From Mesorhizobium sp. (GTDB lineage Bacteria > Pseudomonadota > Alphaproteobacteria > Rhizobiales > Rhizobiaceae): a stretch of 64,000 nucleotides of DNA. The stretch lies in assembly GCA_004017275.1 (NCBI GenBank), contig SAKE01000002.1, positions 251,411 through 315,410 on the forward strand. The letters are read 5' to 3'. Position numbers and translations under genes: made by a program. Below are positions 1 through 9,382 of this stretch, in pieces (position 1 is the first letter of the stretch; every line of letters starts with the position of its first letter). The notes under the pieces were generated by a model that worked only from the letters and a program-made list of their open reading frames with translations, did not search any database and was not told where the DNA came from.

Positions 1-516
1 TGCCGCGCCTGACATCGCCGCGACGATCAGACTTGCGGTGCGCGCCAGCATGTCCTGGAAGGACGCGAGCGCGATGCCGCCATATTCGGTGCCCAGGCGC
101 CCGGCGGCAACCGCAACGCCGTTCTCCTCGATGCGGGCAAGCGGCGTGCGGCCGGCGAGGATCAAGGCCAGCAAGGCGGCTTCGCCACTGGCGCCGTCAT
201 AGGTGACGCGCCACACCCGCGTGCCTTCCAGCCTGACATCGCCGCAGAGGTCGATCACCAGGTCGGGCGAAGCAGGGGACTGCGTCCGGTAGGGGGCGAG
301 CGCCGAAAGCGGCACATGCTTCGCCAGCCCATCATGGGACAGGCCATGTATTGCCGTTTCGAGTTGAAACAAGGCCGCGGCGCTACGTGGAATGCCCCCG
401 CCCGCGGGTCGGGCATCGACCGACAGCTCGACATCGCCAAGCGCGGCGAGGCGTTCCAGCAGCGCGACATGAAAGGCACGCACGCAGTCGCCGTCCAGGC
501 GCAGGCTTATCTGCAT
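1..516 (-). CDS. Partial gene, N-terminal 172 residues of a protein of uncertain function
   Basis: An open frame runs from an ATG whose complement is at 514-516 to the left edge without a stop, so only the N-terminal part is seen. The protein begins MQISLRLDGDCVRAFHVALL and contains PDLVIDLCGD, VTYDGASGEAALLAL and a GRLGTEYGGIALASF segment. These remind me of large rhizobial proteins annotated as glucosamine inositolphosphorylceramide transferase-like or formyltransferase-like that sit beside polysaccharide genes, but this is memory, not a search. It is divergent from the GumC-like gene, with about 250 bases between them, so the two probably share a promoter region. The coding call is solid because codon use is uniform; the function is not. 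Confidence 0.7.
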   Translation of the reverse strand, partial: MQISLRLDGDCVRAFHVALLERLAALGDVELSVDARPAGGGIPRSAAALFQLETAIHGLSHDGLAKHVPLSALAPYRTQSPASPDLVIDLCGDVRLEGTRVWRVTYDGASGEAALLALILAGRTPLARIEENGVAVAAGRLGTEYGGIALASFQDMLARTASLIVAAMSGAA

Positions 517-764
517 GGTGGAGACCCGAAAGGGCGGTGTCCGGTCTTGCCGGCCGGCCCGGTCCGGTGAAATTGTAGCCCCATCTAATACGTCTCCGCT
601 CGCTGCGTAGCCAACACCTCGGTATGTATATTTTTAAGCAAACTGCATGCCAAAATTCACATGACCTCTCAACGTAATTAACAATGTTTTAACAGTTGGA
701 GGAATAGCTACGGTGGTGCCGCAATCTGATCTTGCCGGCAGATGGGGTATTGTCGGAGGCAGCC
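517..764. promoter_or_regulatory. Divergent promoter region of the polysaccharide locus
   Basis: This non-coding gap separates two divergent genes. Its right half (about 610-700) is strikingly AT-rich against the GC-rich surroundings, with the run TATATTTTTAAG and an AATTAACAATGTTTTAAC stretch. AT-rich promoters of exopolysaccharide genes in rhizobia are often MucR-bound, but no specific site can be assigned here. No small gene is visible. Confidence 0.45.
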
Positions 765-2864
765 ATGCAATCATCCCTGCCCATGGTTCCTCAGCAACAC
801 GCTCCCGATGCGGGATCCGCGGGATCATACGCAGCTTCAACTGTCGAGCTGGGCGATCTGAAGCGCATCCTGGTGCGCCGCCGGTTCTGGATTTTCGGCA
901 CCGTCGCGCTGCTGACGCTGGTCGCTTTGCTCTACGGTCTTTTCACGCCGGCGCTCTACAGCTCGGCGGCGGAAATCCTTATCGATCCGCAGGACCTGCA
1001 GGTGGTCACCAACGACGTCAATCCCAGCCGTATCTCACCCGATGGCGGCATCACCCAGGTCGAGAGTCAGGTCAGCGTGGTCCAGTCGACAGGTGTGCTG
1101 ATGCGGGCGATCGCGGCGACAAACCTGACGCAGGATCCGGAATTCAACGGGCAGGGCTTGCTGTCGCGGCTACTTGGTTCGGCATCGGCCGAAGGCGACA
1201 GGTCGGCGCAGACGCTCGATGCGCTGCGCCGGCGCCTGGCGGTGAAGCGGGCCGACAAGGTTCTGGTCCTCGACGTCATCGTCACCGCCAAGAGCGCCGA
1301 CAAGGCCGCCCTGCTGGCCAATGCCATCGCGCAGGCCTATCTGGTCGACCAGGCGAGCGCGCGCGCGAAAATGGCCAAGGACGCTTCCGAGTCCATCACC
1401 GCCCGGCTGGACGAACAGCGCAAACGCGTCCAGCAAGCCGAAAACGCCGTCGAGGCCTACAAGTCCGCCAACAATATGGTGATGGCGGCGGGCAATCTGG
1501 TCAGCGACCAGGAACTGACTGAGATCAACACGCAGCTTGCGGCGGCGCAGAGCCGCACGGCGGCGCTGAAGGCGCAAGTCGACCAGATGCGCCGGCAGAG
1601 CGGCACGGCGGACGCAACCTCGGAAGCGATGCGCTCGGCGGTGATCTCGAGCCTGCGGGCGCAGGAGGCGACGCTGGTCGACCAAGTCTCGCAGCTCGGC
1701 ACGGAGCTGGGGCCGCGTCACCCCTCGCTGATCGCAGCTCAGCAGCAGCTGCGCGACACGCGCCAGCTCATCGCGCGCGAACTCGGCCGCATCGCCACCG
1801 CCACCGAGACCGACTACGAACGGGCGCTGGCCAACCAGCAGGCGCTGGAAGCCAAGGTTGCGGGCATGAAGAGCAAGTCGCTCGACACCGACCAGGCCTC
1901 GGTGCGGCTGCGCGAATTGCAGCGCGATCTCGAGGCGCTGCGTTCCGTCTACTCGAACTATCTCCAGCGCGCCCAGGAGACTCGCGAGCAGATCAATGTC
2001 GACAGCACCAATGCGCGCATCATCTCCAACGCCATGCCCGCCTTGAAGAAGAGCTGGCCGCCTTTGCCGTTGCTGCTTATCGGCGCGATATTCGGCGGGC
2101 TGGGGCTCGGCACCGGCTTGGCGCTGATCGCAGAATATGTCTCGCCAACGGTGCTTTCCAGCGCCCAGATGCAGTCGGCTATCGAGGCGCCGGTGCTGGG
2201 CGTGGTGCCGGTAAAGTCAGGCACTGGCCGGCGCTGGTGGCCCTTTGGCGGCGAGCGCGCAGCCGCGTCCAGCCAGAAGGCCGACGCCGTCGTCGGCTTT
2301 GCGCTGAGGCGCATGTTCAGTTCGGGCCAGCGGCCGCCGGACTGGCCGCTGGTGCCATCCATCCTGGTGACATCGTCGCCGGGCGAAGGTGCGCAGCGCA
2401 GCCGGATGGCGCGGCTGCTGGCCAATGCTGCAGCATCCAGGGGCAGCCGTGTGCTGTTCATCGATGCCAATGGCGGCGGCAGCCAGAAGGATCCGCAGCC
2501 GGGAATCCTCGACGTGCTGCGCGGCGAATACGCGTTTGAAGCCGTCAGCCACTACGCGACCGGCAGCAATGTCGCGCTGCTGGGCAGGGGCCGCTCGAAG
2601 GCGGTCTTCCAGGAAGCGCACGGCGTCTATTTTGCGCAGCAGATGCTGGCCCAGGCCAGCCGGAGCTTCGAGCTCGTCGTCATCGACGGCGGCGCGTTGG
2701 CCGACAATCTCAATGCCTCGCCGCTGGTTGCCATGGCCGACGAGATCGTGCTCGTCGCCACACTGAACACCACGCCGATGCGCGACGTGACGACGACCTC
2801 GCAGGCCGTTTCCGTCATGGGGCGGCTGCCGACAGGGGCCTTGCTGGTCGACGAGGCGGCCTGA
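765..2864 (+). CDS. Wzz/GumC-type polysaccharide co-polymerase with degenerate BY-kinase domain
   Basis: A 699-residue inner-membrane protein expected to control chain length and export of a surface polysaccharide. The ATG at 765 is preceded by GGAGG at 755-759; a TTG 33 bases upstream lacks such a site. Order: Wzz N-terminal domain with the first membrane helix (FWIFGTVALLTLVALLYGLF), a long Gln/Ala-rich coiled-coil periplasmic region, the second helix (PLLLIGAIFGGLGLGTGLAL), then a cytoplasmic domain shaped like a bacterial tyrosine kinase. The Walker A equivalent reads SSPGEGAQRSR, with no GKS/GKT lysine; the Walker A-prime equivalent is VLFIDANGGG; there is no C-terminal tyrosine cluster. 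It is therefore probably a pseudokinase. One base separates its stop from the VpsF-like gene, which implies an operon. Confidence 0.88.
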   Translation: MQSSLPMVPQQHAPDAGSAGSYAASTVELGDLKRILVRRRFWIFGTVALLTLVALLYGLFTPALYSSAAEILIDPQDLQVVTNDVNPSRISPDGGITQVESQVSVVQSTGVLMRAIAATNLTQDPEFNGQGLLSRLLGSASAEGDRSAQTLDALRRRLAVKRADKVLVLDVIVTAKSADKAALLANAIAQAYLVDQASARAKMAKDASESITARLDEQRKRVQQAENAVEAYKSANNMVMAAGNLVSDQELTEINTQLAAAQSRTAALKAQVDQMRRQSGTADATSEAMRSAVISSLRAQEATLVDQVSQLGTELGPRHPSLIAAQQQLRDTRQLIARELGRIATATETDYERALANQQALEAKVAGMKSKSLDTDQASVRLRELQRDLEALRSVYSNYLQRAQETREQINVDSTNARIISNAMPALKKSWPPLPLLLIGAIFGGLGLGTGLALIAEYVSPTVLSSAQMQSAIEAPVLGVVPVKSGTGRRWWPFGGERAAASSQKADAVVGFALRRMFSSGQRPPDWPLVPSILVTSSPGEGAQRSRMARLLANAAASRGSRVLFIDANGGGSQKDPQPGILDVLRGEYAFEAVSHYATGSNVALLGRGRSKAVFQEAHGVYFAQQMLAQASRSFELVVIDGGALADNLNASPLVAMADEIVLVATLNTTPMRDVTTTSQAVSVMGRLPTGALLVDEAA

Positions 2865-2865
2865 T

Positions 2866-4176
2866 ATGGCCGCCAGCTGGAGCGCAAGCGCTTCGAACCA
2901 TGGTGCTGCCGTGCCGCGGGCCGGCACATCGGTCGATGCGCTAACGCGGTTCGGACTGATCGCGGCGGTGGCGGTGCTGTTCAGCGTCTCGGGCGGCATG
3001 CTGTGGCTGGTGGGCTACAATTACGACGGCCTGTTCGGCAACCCGGCGACCAAGATCCACCCGTCCACCTATCTGATCGTGCTCCTGCTTGCCTGGCGCT
3101 CCTGCACTTTTGGCAATCCGGTCGGTTATCTCGTCCATGTCGCCGACAGGCGACCGGCCAGCGCTCTGATGGCCGCCATATCCATCGTGCTGCTGTTTGT
3201 CGTCATCGTCAGGCAGCGTCCCGGCATGGCCGGCATGATCGATACGTTCGTGGTGTCAGCACTTCTGGCGTTGATGCTCAGCGAGGACGACGAACGGACA
3301 TTCGCCGGGCTGCAGACCGTTGTTCACGTGGTCATGACGGCGAATGCGTTGCTTGCGCTTTTCGAGTTCGCCACCAAGACGCTGATTTTCCCCTATCGCC
3401 TCGATGGCGTGGCGTTTACCACCGATCTGCGCTCGAGCGCGCTGCAGGGGCATCCGCTTGCCAATGCCATGGTGACAGCGATTTACGTGCTTGCGCTGCT
3501 CTCCGGTGCCAGATCCCTGTCGACGCCTGTGCGGATAGGATTGATCGGCCTGCAATGCGCGGCACTCGTCGCCTTCGGCGGCCGCACGGCGATGGTGACG
3601 ACGGTCGTGCTCGGGGGCTGCTACCTGCTTTTTCAGGGCATCACCAAATTGCGCCAGGGCCGCGTCAACCTGCTGGGTGCGGCGCTCGGCTTCATGCTTG
3701 CCGCGCTGCTGCCGGTCGTCATCGTCGTGGCGGCATATTATGGTTTCTTCGACGCGCTGCTGGAGCGCTTCGTGTCGGACAGCGGCAGCGCCAATGCCCG
3801 CGTCGAGATGTTCGAACTCTTCAAGTACCTGGAATGGCGCGATCTGATCGTGGGGCCGGACGTCGACCTGATCGACAGCCTGCGCCGCATCAACGGTCTC
3901 GAACAGGGCATCGAGAACCCCATCATCCGCACCATCGTCTATCAGGGCGCCTTCTTCACCCTTTTGCTGACGTTTGGCTTCGTGCTGTTCCTGTTTGAGG
4001 TGGCGCGCCGCTGCCATGCCGGCATCTGGCTGCCGATGCTGGCCTGGATCATCCTGATCAACACCTCGGAAAGCGTCGCGTCGAAGACGACGCTGCTGAC
4101 CAAGTTCGTGGTGCTGGCGCTGGTGCTCTACCGGCCGGCGCGGACGCTGTTCAGGCCGGTCAGTCCGCCGGCATAA
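2866..4176 (+). CDS. VpsF/Wzy-like polysaccharide polymerase or O-antigen ligase-type membrane protein
   Basis: A 436-residue polytopic membrane protein with roughly ten hydrophobic helices and a larger periplasmic loop in its second half, the layout of Wzy polymerases and O-antigen ligases. The segment SSALQGHPLANAMVTAIYVL recalls the VpsF family of exopolysaccharide proteins. The start follows the stop of the chain-length gene by one base, so translation is probably coupled, and polymerase plus co-polymerase is the expected pairing in a Wzx/Wzy pathway. The 3' end overlaps the convergent glycosidase gene by 17 bases. Polymerase versus ligase cannot be decided from sequence alone. Confidence 0.8.
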   Translation: MAASWSASASNHGAAVPRAGTSVDALTRFGLIAAVAVLFSVSGGMLWLVGYNYDGLFGNPATKIHPSTYLIVLLLAWRSCTFGNPVGYLVHVADRRPASALMAAISIVLLFVVIVRQRPGMAGMIDTFVVSALLALMLSEDDERTFAGLQTVVHVVMTANALLALFEFATKTLIFPYRLDGVAFTTDLRSSALQGHPLANAMVTAIYVLALLSGARSLSTPVRIGLIGLQCAALVAFGGRTAMVTTVVLGGCYLLFQGITKLRQGRVNLLGAALGFMLAALLPVVIVVAAYYGFFDALLERFVSDSGSANARVEMFELFKYLEWRDLIVGPDVDLIDSLRRINGLEQGIENPIIRTIVYQGAFFTLLLTFGFVLFLFEVARRCHAGIWLPMLAWIILINTSESVASKTTLLTKFVVLALVLYRPARTLFRPVSPPA

Positions 4177-5419
4177 CCAGCCCAAGCGCCTCAACCATCG
4201 CCGGGTCCAGCGCCCGCGTGCTGTCATCCATCATGCCCATGCCGTCGAAGAGGTCCCAGAATGCCCAGGGGAAGCCGAACGCCTCGGCGCTCTGCCTGAC
4301 ATCGGCGATGTAGCGCGCGCGATCCGGGTTGGGTGCGGCGACATAGCGGGCGTCGGTGCGCAGCGCGCCGAACTCGCCCATGATGATGCGCTCCGGCGCA
4401 AGGCCGTGGCCGTCGGCCCAGGCGCGAACCTCGGCAAGATATTTGTCGACAAACCAGCGGTCGGGCTTGGCGTCGAAATAGACTTTCAGCACGCGCTCGG
4501 TTTCGGCATAGGCGGCCTGCTTGGCGTCTTCAGCGGTTTCGGTGTCCTGCGCCATTCGCGCCCTGACCGACGCCAGCGTCTGTTCCAACGAGCCGGCGGA
4601 TGCCGGCCACGGTACATTGTTGAGCGACCGGTAGACCGGCTCGCGCATCCACGGTGCGCCCTGATGGCTGAACAGATAGGGCTCGTAGAAATGGAAGGTG
4701 AACAGGATCGGCTCGAACGGCGCCAACGGCGCCGGATCGAGCGCGGTCAGTCCGCTCACCATCGAGCCGCAGCCGCCGGTGACGACCAGCGGCAAGGTTG
4801 CCGACAATGCCCTTGCCGCCGTCAGAAGGGAGAGCTGGACCTGCGACCAGACGTTGGAAGCGCAGGTCTGGGACGGTTCGTTGACCGGTTCGAGCGCCAC
4901 CTTGCTGGGCCGGAAGCGCTCCAGCCTGCCGGCAAGCTCGGCGACCAGCCCGCGATAGAGATCGAAAGCGGGCGCGGCAGTGCTGGAGACCATGCGGTCG
5001 GGGTTCCAGTAATGGGTGGCGCCATTGGCCTGGACGTTGACGATGATGCCGAGGCCGGCGTCGAGCGTGGCGCTGACGGCGACGTCCAGCATATCCAGCA
5101 ATTTGCCGCGCGTGGCGGCATCGGCAGCCAGGAAAGGGCCAGGATCGACGGGCAGACGGATGAAATCGAGCCCGGCCCTGCGCAGCCGACCAAGGTCGTC
5201 TGGGGTCGGCACCGGCCGTTGCGACTGGAAGGGCGGCCAGTCATAGTCGGTGCGCGGTGCCGGAAATTCGCGCGTCAGCGAGAACCAGGGCCAGGCGTTG
5301 ACGCCGCGCCGAAATTGCGGCGCGGCGGCGTGGGCGGTTGGCGCGATCGGAAGCGAGCCAAGGGCCGCAGCCGTGGACAGCGCCGTCCGCAGAACCCGTC
5401 GTCGCGACCAGTCTGTCAT
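4160..5419 (-). CDS. Exported glycoside hydrolase family 5 (cellulase-like) enzyme
   Basis: A 419-residue protein with a twin-arginine signal (SRRRVLRTALSTAAALGSLP) ending in THA, so a folded enzyme probably goes to the periplasm by Tat. The GH5 fold is indicated by RRAGLDFIRLPVDPG, the acid/base motif KVALEPVNEPSQT (Glu in NEP) and the nucleophile region RIIMGEFGAL, followed by PWAFWDLFDG. A likely role is trimming or degrading the polysaccharide made by neighbouring genes; substrate is unknown. Its start overlaps the stop of the upstream glycosyltransferase by four bases (ATGA), so the two are one operon, running opposite to the flanking polymerase and glycosyltransferase genes. Confidence 0.87.
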   Translation of the reverse strand: MTDWSRRRVLRTALSTAAALGSLPIAPTAHAAAPQFRRGVNAWPWFSLTREFPAPRTDYDWPPFQSQRPVPTPDDLGRLRRAGLDFIRLPVDPGPFLAADAATRGKLLDMLDVAVSATLDAGLGIIVNVQANGATHYWNPDRMVSSTAAPAFDLYRGLVAELAGRLERFRPSKVALEPVNEPSQTCASNVWSQVQLSLLTAARALSATLPLVVTGGCGSMVSGLTALDPAPLAPFEPILFTFHFYEPYLFSHQGAPWMREPVYRSLNNVPWPASAGSLEQTLASVRARMAQDTETAEDAKQAAYAETERVLKVYFDAKPDRWFVDKYLAEVRAWADGHGLAPERIIMGEFGALRTDARYVAAPNPDRARYIADVRQSAEAFGFPWAFWDLFDGMGMMDDSTRALDPAMVEALGLVMPAD

Positions 5420-6603
5420 GCGGCTCCGTGCGATGCGTGATCCATCGCGGCGGTCTCGGCGGCGGTCACGCCGAGCAAGCGGTAGGCCTCATTTTCATAG
5501 GCAAGCAGGACATCGTCCCAGCGAAAAGCTTCGCGGGCGCGCGCCCTGGCGGCAACGCCGCAGGTCCTGACCAGGGCATTATCGTCCAACGCCTGCTGCA
5601 TCCGGTCGGCGCAACTGTCCTTGTCGGTGAAGTAGATCGCCGCAGCGCCGGCGGTCCATCTGTTGTAGGGATTGTCATGAGCGATTACCATGTTGCCGGC
5701 CGCCAGCGCCTCGACCAGCGACGGGTTGGTGCCGCCCACCGTGTGGCCATGCAGATACGCGCGGGCGTGGTATCTGAGCGCCTTGACGGTCGCCTGGTCG
5801 TAGATGGCGCCCGGCAGGACCACCGAGCCGTTCACCGCCTTGCGAATGGCGACATGATAGGGGATGTCGTCGGACAGCGTTCCCAGCACCACCAGTTTCA
5901 TGTCGCGTTTGCGGCTGCAAAAAGCTTCGACGATCGGTAGGATGTTGTTGTCGGGTTCAATGCGCGCGATCGAGACCAGATAGCGCCCGGGCTCGAGGCC
6001 GAGCGCCCGGACCGGCGCCTCCGGAGCCGATGTCACCGGATCGGCGCCATAAGCGATGGTGGCGATGGCGCTGCGCGGCCGGCGCGTCGCCAGGTGGTCT
6101 GCGATGGCGGGATGATCGGCGACCAGCCGATGCGAGGCCCAGGCGCCGATCCATTCGTTGAGCCAGAACCAGGTGCGCGCCGCCATTCCCCATTTGGGAC
6201 GGCGCCACTCGATGCCGTCCATGTTGGTGAATATCTTGCGCCGCTTCAGCCGGAGCCAGGGCAGGAAGACCGCGCCGTTGTAGCCGAGCACGAGGCAGAC
6301 GCCCGTCCGGCTGGCGGCGTCGCGGACGCACTGCCAATCGAATTCCAGGGTCGCGCGCGGCCCCCTGGAGGCAACCTGGATGTGAATGAGCTCTATGCCG
6401 CGCCAGGTTTCACTGCGCACCCGCTGGTCAATGCGTTCGACCTCATCCTGGCAATAGACGCCGACCTTCCAGCCGCGCCCGGCGAGAAACAGCGCCAGTC
6501 TTTCGGCGAAGGTTTCGAAGCCGCCATGGGCCGCGGGTATGCCGCGGGTCCCCAGGATCAGAATGGCAGGCGTCTCTGGTTTCATGGCCGGCGGCACTTT
6601 CAT
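5416..6603 (-). CDS. Glycosyltransferase with DUF1972 N-terminal domain
   Basis: A 395-residue cytoplasmic glycosyltransferase of GT-B fold. The N-terminus (ILILGTRGIPAAHGGFETFA) is the hallmark of the DUF1972/rhamnosyltransferase group. The C-terminal half has the usual donor-binding region, ending in HTVGGTNPSLVEALAAGNMV, where the Glu of SLVEAL corresponds to the EX7E-type residue. It probably adds one sugar to the lipid-linked repeat unit. Two ATG codons are possible (6603 and 6585) and neither has a convincing ribosome-binding site; the longer form is given. The 3' end overlaps the GH5 gene by four bases. Confidence 0.85.
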   Translation of the reverse strand: MKVPPAMKPETPAILILGTRGIPAAHGGFETFAERLALFLAGRGWKVGVYCQDEVERIDQRVRSETWRGIELIHIQVASRGPRATLEFDWQCVRDAASRTGVCLVLGYNGAVFLPWLRLKRRKIFTNMDGIEWRRPKWGMAARTWFWLNEWIGAWASHRLVADHPAIADHLATRRPRSAIATIAYGADPVTSAPEAPVRALGLEPGRYLVSIARIEPDNNILPIVEAFCSRKRDMKLVVLGTLSDDIPYHVAIRKAVNGSVVLPGAIYDQATVKALRYHARAYLHGHTVGGTNPSLVEALAAGNMVIAHDNPYNRWTAGAAAIYFTDKDSCADRMQQALDDNALVRTCGVAARARAREAFRWDDVLLAYENEAYRLLGVTAAETAAMDHASHGAA

Positions 6604-6900
6604 ATGTCAATATATTAGGTATAGCTTAATTTCTAAGAAGCAGGTGGCAACTTCCGTGCCATCCACCGATTTCGGTATTCTGGAGGGTGATCATCGCGTG
6701 GGGTTGTAAAAAAACGGTGTTGAACCCGATAGTTGTTTCATTCTCGGTCAACCCTTCTGTGCGTAGCTGTATCGAAACGAAGCAGTGCCGGTGTCGTGCG
6801 GCCGGGTAGCCGGCCTACTGAATCCGGCATGGTTCTTGCGGCAAGGCTCCTGCACATTATCGCCGAGCGCGATGGTTGTAGCACCTGGCGGGATATAAAG
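6604..6900. promoter_or_regulatory. Divergent promoter region between two glycosyltransferase genes
   Basis: Nearly 300 non-coding bases between divergent genes. The part next to the leftward gene is AT-rich (TCAATATATTAGG and TTAATTTC), and a TTGTAAAAAAACGG tract lies at about 6704. The rightward gene has an open frame extending upstream to 6733, but the conserved protein starts at 6901. No clear operator repeat is seen. Confidence 0.4.
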
Positions 6901-8070
6901 ATGCGGATTGCCTGCGTTCATCAGGGCTATGAACTCTATGGTTCGGACCGCAGCTTCGCGGAGAGCGTTGCTGCGTTGCGCGCCGCGTTTCCGTCGGCCG
7001 ACATCGAGGTGGTCTTGCCGCGCAGCGGGCCGATCGTGCAGATCCTGGAAGCACATGCCAGCCGGATTGTCTTCGAACCGCTCTGGGTGCTGAGGCGCCA
7101 GGCCATTGCGCGTCTTGCAACGGTCGAGATGGCGCGATTACCGGTTGCCGTGTTCAGGGCGTGGCGGCGCCTCAGGAATTGCGACCTCGTCTATGTCAAC
7201 ACCTCGATCGTGGCCGACTATGCGCTGGCCGCACGCTTGCTGCCTCACAAAGCCATCCTGCATATCCACGAGATCCCCGAAGGCGCCATGCGCAGGATAC
7301 TCGTCGGCCTGATGCACTGGAGCCATGCGGATCTGATCTTCAACTCGCGCGCGACGCGCGCCGCTTTCGGCGACCCTAGGGCCGCGCGCACGCATGTGGT
7401 CTACAATGGCGTTGCCGGGCCGGCGGCGGTCGAACCGACGACCTATGACGGCAAGAGGCCATTGCGGGTGCTGCTGCTCGGCCGCATCAACCGGATCAAA
7501 GGGCAGGAGGTCCTGCTGGAGGCGATCGCCTCGATGCCGCAGGCGCTGCAGGCGAGGATCGACGTGCGGCTGGTCGGCGGCGCCTTCGAAAGCACCGAGC
7601 GCGAGCGCGCTTTGGCCGAACTGGTCGAGACCATGGGCCTCACCGGGCGCGTCAGCGTCCTGCCTTTCATTTCAGATCCTTCGGAGCACTACCGCTGGGC
7701 CGATATAGTCACCGTGCCGTCGCGGCGTCCGGAATCGCTCGGCCGCGTCGCCATCGAGGCGATGGCTTATGGCCGGCCACCGTTGGTGTCGGCGATCGGC
7801 GGACTGGTGGAGGTGGTCAGCGACGGCGAGACCGGCTGGCATGTTGCGCCCGGCGATGCAGCCGCTCTTGGCGAGAAATTGCAGGAGATCATCCTCGCCC
7901 CCGAGGCCTGGCGCGGTTTTGTCGCTGCCGGGCGGGCGCGCTACGAGGCAATCTTCAGCGAACCGGTCGCGGCCGCGGCGATCGCGGCGATCGCCGCCGA
8001 CAAGCTGAAGGCGACCATCGCACGGCCGGGCAGGGCGCCGGCCGCCCGCGAAGCGGAGACACGGCCTTGA
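6901..8070 (+). CDS. Glycosyltransferase family 4
   Basis: A 389-residue GT-B glycosyltransferase starting MRIACVHQGYELYGSDRSFA, typical of family 4 acceptor domains. The donor half shows LLGRINRIKGQEVLLEAI and VPSRRPESLGRVAIEAMAYG, the latter carrying the EX7E motif (E of PESLG and E of AIEAM). The upstream open frame allows a start at 6733, but homologous glycosyltransferases begin at this MRI, and GGCGGGA lies about ten bases ahead. It is the first gene of a rightward run with the flippase and acyltransferases, so it probably helps build the exported repeat unit. Acceptor and donor are unknown. Confidence 0.87.
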   Translation: MRIACVHQGYELYGSDRSFAESVAALRAAFPSADIEVVLPRSGPIVQILEAHASRIVFEPLWVLRRQAIARLATVEMARLPVAVFRAWRRLRNCDLVYVNTSIVADYALAARLLPHKAILHIHEIPEGAMRRILVGLMHWSHADLIFNSRATRAAFGDPRAARTHVVYNGVAGPAAVEPTTYDGKRPLRVLLLGRINRIKGQEVLLEAIASMPQALQARIDVRLVGGAFESTERERALAELVETMGLTGRVSVLPFISDPSEHYRWADIVTVPSRRPESLGRVAIEAMAYGRPPLVSAIGGLVEVVSDGETGWHVAPGDAAALGEKLQEIILAPEAWRGFVAAGRARYEAIFSEPVAAAAIAAIAADKLKATIARPGRAPAAREAETRP

Positions 8071-9374
8071 AACTTGCGTTCCCGAGCCATCTGGTTCGAC
8101 GCCTCGTGCTGATGATCGGCGGCGAGGCGATGCAGAGCGGCTTTCACTTTGCCCTCAACATCATGCTGTTGCACCTGCTGTCGGCGCAAGGCTACGGTCT
8201 CTTTGCCCTCGGCATGGTGATGGGCGGTGTCGGTCTATCCTATATCAGATCACTCACCGCCGTTCCCGCCAGCATCTGGATGAGCAAAAGCTCCAACAGC
8301 GCCGGTGTCGATGCCTATGACGTGGCGTTCGGAACGGCGGCGCTGATCGTGGCGTCGCTGATGGCCGTCGGTACGGCTGTTCTGATGCGTCTGCTTGGCG
8401 ATCCAAGCGGAATTGCTGCCGGCTGCTTCGTCGGCGCCTGGTCGTTGCGCAGCCATATGCGCACGACTTTCTTCGCACGTCGCCAGCAGGTGATCGTTTC
8501 CATCAGCGACGGCGCTTTTACAGTCGCCGGCATTGTCCTGACCGGCCTGACGATCTGGAAGGTCCAGGACCCGCTGCAGACGGTGTTCTATGCACTTGCC
8601 GCGGCAAATGTGTTCGGCATTTTCGTCCTGGCCCGGCTGGCCAGGCGCACACTTCGCATCAGCTTCCGCATGCCGACGCGTCGACGCTATATCGGGCTCT
8701 GGCCCCAATTGCGCTGGTCGGCATTCAGCGCGACCACCACCAACATCCAGGGTCAATGTCTGGCGCTGCTGGTCGCGGGCATTGCCGGGCCTGCCGCCTA
8801 CGCACCGCTGGCGGCGGTTCTGGTGCTGTTTGCCCCGCTACGCATCATCAGTCTTGCTTTCGTCAACATGACGCAGCCGGATCTCGCCAGGCTGATGCGG
8901 AACAACGAAACAGTCCGTGTCTGGGCGCAGGCGAAGATCTGGGCGCTGGTCATGGGACTCGGTGGCCTCGCCTATGGATGCGCCATCATGTTCGTCTTGC
9001 CGATGATAAAATCCCAGGCCCTCCAGGACGCTTCGATCTGGTTCATCGCGCTTTTCGTTATCGCGAATTTTGTCCCGATCATGCTCTATATCATGCCCCG
9101 CATCGTGCTTGAGATACTCGGCGATTTTCGGATCGTGGCGTTCATCACAACGGGCGGCGCGGTCGTCGGGCTGGTGCTGATCGCGATCCTGCTGGCAATC
9201 GCGTCTCCGCCGTGGGCGTTGGCGGGTTCCGCCGTCTCCGAGATATTTGTGCTCGTGGCATCATGGTATTTCGCGCATCACCGCATATGGAATATCGAGC
9301 ATCCCGATGAGGCGCGCGACAGCCGGTTGGGCGCGTGGCGGCGGACGCTTTCGTTCGCGACGGCAAAACGATAG
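8067..9374 (+). CDS. Wzx-like oligosaccharide flippase
   Basis: A 435-residue membrane protein with about 12 predicted helices, in the MATE/polysaccharide flippase superfamily by layout. It should move lipid-linked repeat units across the inner membrane before polymerisation by the VpsF-like protein. It starts with a TTG that overlaps the upstream stop codon (TTGA), a tight coupling that supports this unusual start. The Arg-rich loops (RRQQVIVSI, RRTLRISFR) lie on the expected cytoplasmic side. No single diagnostic motif exists for this family, so the call rests on topology and context. Confidence 0.78.
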   Translation: MKLAFPSHLVRRLVLMIGGEAMQSGFHFALNIMLLHLLSAQGYGLFALGMVMGGVGLSYIRSLTAVPASIWMSKSSNSAGVDAYDVAFGTAALIVASLMAVGTAVLMRLLGDPSGIAAGCFVGAWSLRSHMRTTFFARRQQVIVSISDGAFTVAGIVLTGLTIWKVQDPLQTVFYALAAANVFGIFVLARLARRTLRISFRMPTRRRYIGLWPQLRWSAFSATTTNIQGQCLALLVAGIAGPAAYAPLAAVLVLFAPLRIISLAFVNMTQPDLARLMRNNETVRVWAQAKIWALVMGLGGLAYGCAIMFVLPMIKSQALQDASIWFIALFVIANFVPIMLYIMPRIVLEILGDFRIVAFITTGGAVVGLVLIAILLAIASPPWALAGSAVSEIFVLVASWYFAHHRIWNIEHPDEARDSRLGAWRRTLSFATAKR

Positions 9375-9382
9375 GAAAAAGT

